A stretch of DNA of 56,083 nt from assembly GCA_019105045.1 (NCBI GenBank), contig JAHRWT010000070.1:1-56083 (forward strand). Reading direction: 5' to 3'. Source of the DNA: Sterolibacterium sp. GTDB lineage: Bacteria; Pseudomonadota; Gammaproteobacteria; Burkholderiales; Rhodocyclaceae. A model generated the notes under the pieces. The model saw nothing but the letters and a program-made list of their open reading frames with translations, had not been told where the DNA came from and did not search any database. Shown here piece after piece: positions 55,241 to 56,083 of the stretch (positions are counted from its first letter, which is position 1; each line of letters opens with the position of its first letter). A program made the position numbers and the translations under genes.

Positions 55241-56083
55241 ATGACGCCCCATCACACCATCGACTACGGCAATGGCATCCTGGCCATCGACGCTGCTTAT
55301 CTGCGCCCGCAATTGGCCGCGGTGCATCTGCTGAGAGAAAAAGATCGCGCCGCCCTGATCGACACCGGCGCCCACAGTGCCGTGCCCCGGATCATGGCCA
55401 GTCTGGCCGCGCAGCAGCTGCCCGCAGAGCAGATCGACTACCTCATTCTCACCCATATCCATCTGGACCACGCCGGCGCGGCGGGCGCCCTGATGCGCCG
55501 ACTGCCCAACGCCAGGCTGTTGGTGCATCCCGCCGGCGCGCGCCACATGGCCGACCCGAGCAAGCTGATTGCCGGTGCCATCGCCGTGTATGGCGAACAA
55601 CGCTTCCAACAACTCTACGGCGAAATCCTGCCGATCGACGCGCAGCGCATCATTGCCGTCGGCCACGAAGAGGAATTCTCGCTGAACGGCCGCACGCTGC
55701 GCATGTTGCACACGCCAGGCCACGCCCGCCATCACATCTGCATCCGCGATGCCCACACTGGTCACATTTTCACCGGCGATACTTTCGGCCTGTCCTACCG
55801 CGAACTCGACCGCGACGGGCGGCAGTTCATCTGCCCAACCACCTCGCCCGTGCATTTTGATCCCATCGCGCTTGACCAATCACTGGACCTGCTGCTGAGT
55901 CTGCAGCCCAGCGCGCTCTACCTGACTCACTACGGCCAGATCCGCGACGTCCCCCGCCTGGGCGCCGATCTGCAGCGTATGCTCCAAGCCATCACCGCCG
56001 CCGCCCTGCCGTTCAAACATGCCGGAACGCAGCGTCACGCGCAATTGACACAAATACTGGAAAACCTGCTGCTGACCGAAGCC
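55241..56083 (+). CDS. Metallo-beta-lactamase-fold hydrolase, 5' part
   Basis: The first 281 codons of a metallo-hydrolase; the reading frame is open at the right window edge, so the stop codon lies outside. Metal ligands are H72-x-H74-x-D76-H77 in LTHIHLDHAG, followed by the His in HTPGHARHH and the Asp in IFTGDTFG. No signal peptide is seen. The family includes thioesterases, glyoxalase II-like and other hydrolases; the substrate is unknown. The ATG at 55241 has AAGGA about 11 bases upstream. It is divergent from ppa. Confidence 0.87.
   Translation, partial: MTPHHTIDYGNGILAIDAAYLRPQLAAVHLLREKDRAALIDTGAHSAVPRIMASLAAQQLPAEQIDYLILTHIHLDHAGAAGALMRRLPNARLLVHPAGARHMADPSKLIAGAIAVYGEQRFQQLYGEILPIDAQRIIAVGHEEEFSLNGRTLRMLHTPGHARHHICIRDAHTGHIFTGDTFGLSYRELDRDGRQFICPTTSPVHFDPIALDQSLDLLLSLQPSALYLTHYGQIRDVPRLGADLQRMLQAITAAALPFKHAGTQRHAQLTQILENLLLTEA

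Overview
This window looks like a piece of chromosome from a betaproteobacterium. The GC-rich coding bias, the argB / pyrimidine nucleotidase / slmA run, the nadK-recN block divergent from hrcA, the engB gene divergent from a dihaem cytochrome c4, and the purN / DUF3108 / rsmB run are all arrangements familiar from the Rhodocyclales/Nitrosomonadales side of the class. A NosR/NirI-type protein points to denitrification, and an acyl-CoA ligase resembling the steroid side-chain ligase FadD19 would suit a steroid degrader such as Sterolibacterium. The genus-level guess is inference only. About 55 protein genes are supported. I recognise no rRNA, tRNA, CRISPR array, insertion sequence or prophage. 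No gene-free stretch exceeds 300 bases; the longest are 440-721, 6995-7266, 38531-38768, 11305-11540 and 12555-12775.

Left part (1-17.5 kb): the end of a prepilin peptidase gene; an fmdB / DUF502 / aspS run; a secreted barnase-type ribonuclease with its barstar inhibitor; nudB; a small cysteine-rich protein; an Hsp20 heat-shock gene; a class-V aminotransferase divergent from the FadD19-like ligase; argB, a pyrimidine 5'-nucleotidase and slmA; hemB and engB on the minus strand with a structured RNA candidate between them; cytochrome c4 and msrQ; and a minus-strand biotin block (bioB, bioC and a coupled 62-codon gene).

Middle part (17.5-41 kb): comF; a minus-strand overlapping run of a Na/Pi-type transporter, an EamA transporter and a SpoIIAA-like protein; nadK and recN; then the stress and haem block hrcA, hemH, trxC, an EF-hand-like hypothetical, grpE, dnaK and dnaJ. 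Good sigma-32-type promoters precede grpE and dnaK, and a weaker one precedes hsp20. After these come a lipoprotein, a kinase-like protein and a winged-helix protein; an iron-regulated TonB receptor with a DUF1513 partner; a methyltransferase; and the S4 protein / RbgA-like GTPase / nth / DUF1841 run.

Right part (41-56 kb): a MoxR ATPase and VWA protein pair split by a diguanylate cyclase with a periplasmic substrate-binding-type sensor; DUF4197; a long NosR-like membrane flavo/iron-sulfur protein; a minus-strand chain of genes joined by 4-base or zero-gap junctions (lipoprotein, purN, DUF3108, rsmB, PLD-type nuclease, sulfatase-modifying-factor-like protein); inorganic pyrophosphatase; and the start of a metallo-beta-lactamase-fold hydrolase cut by the window edge. 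The least ordinary items are the barnase/barstar pair, the embedded cyclase, the extended NosR protein, the hemB-engB RNA and a palindromic intergenic element at 38.6 kb.
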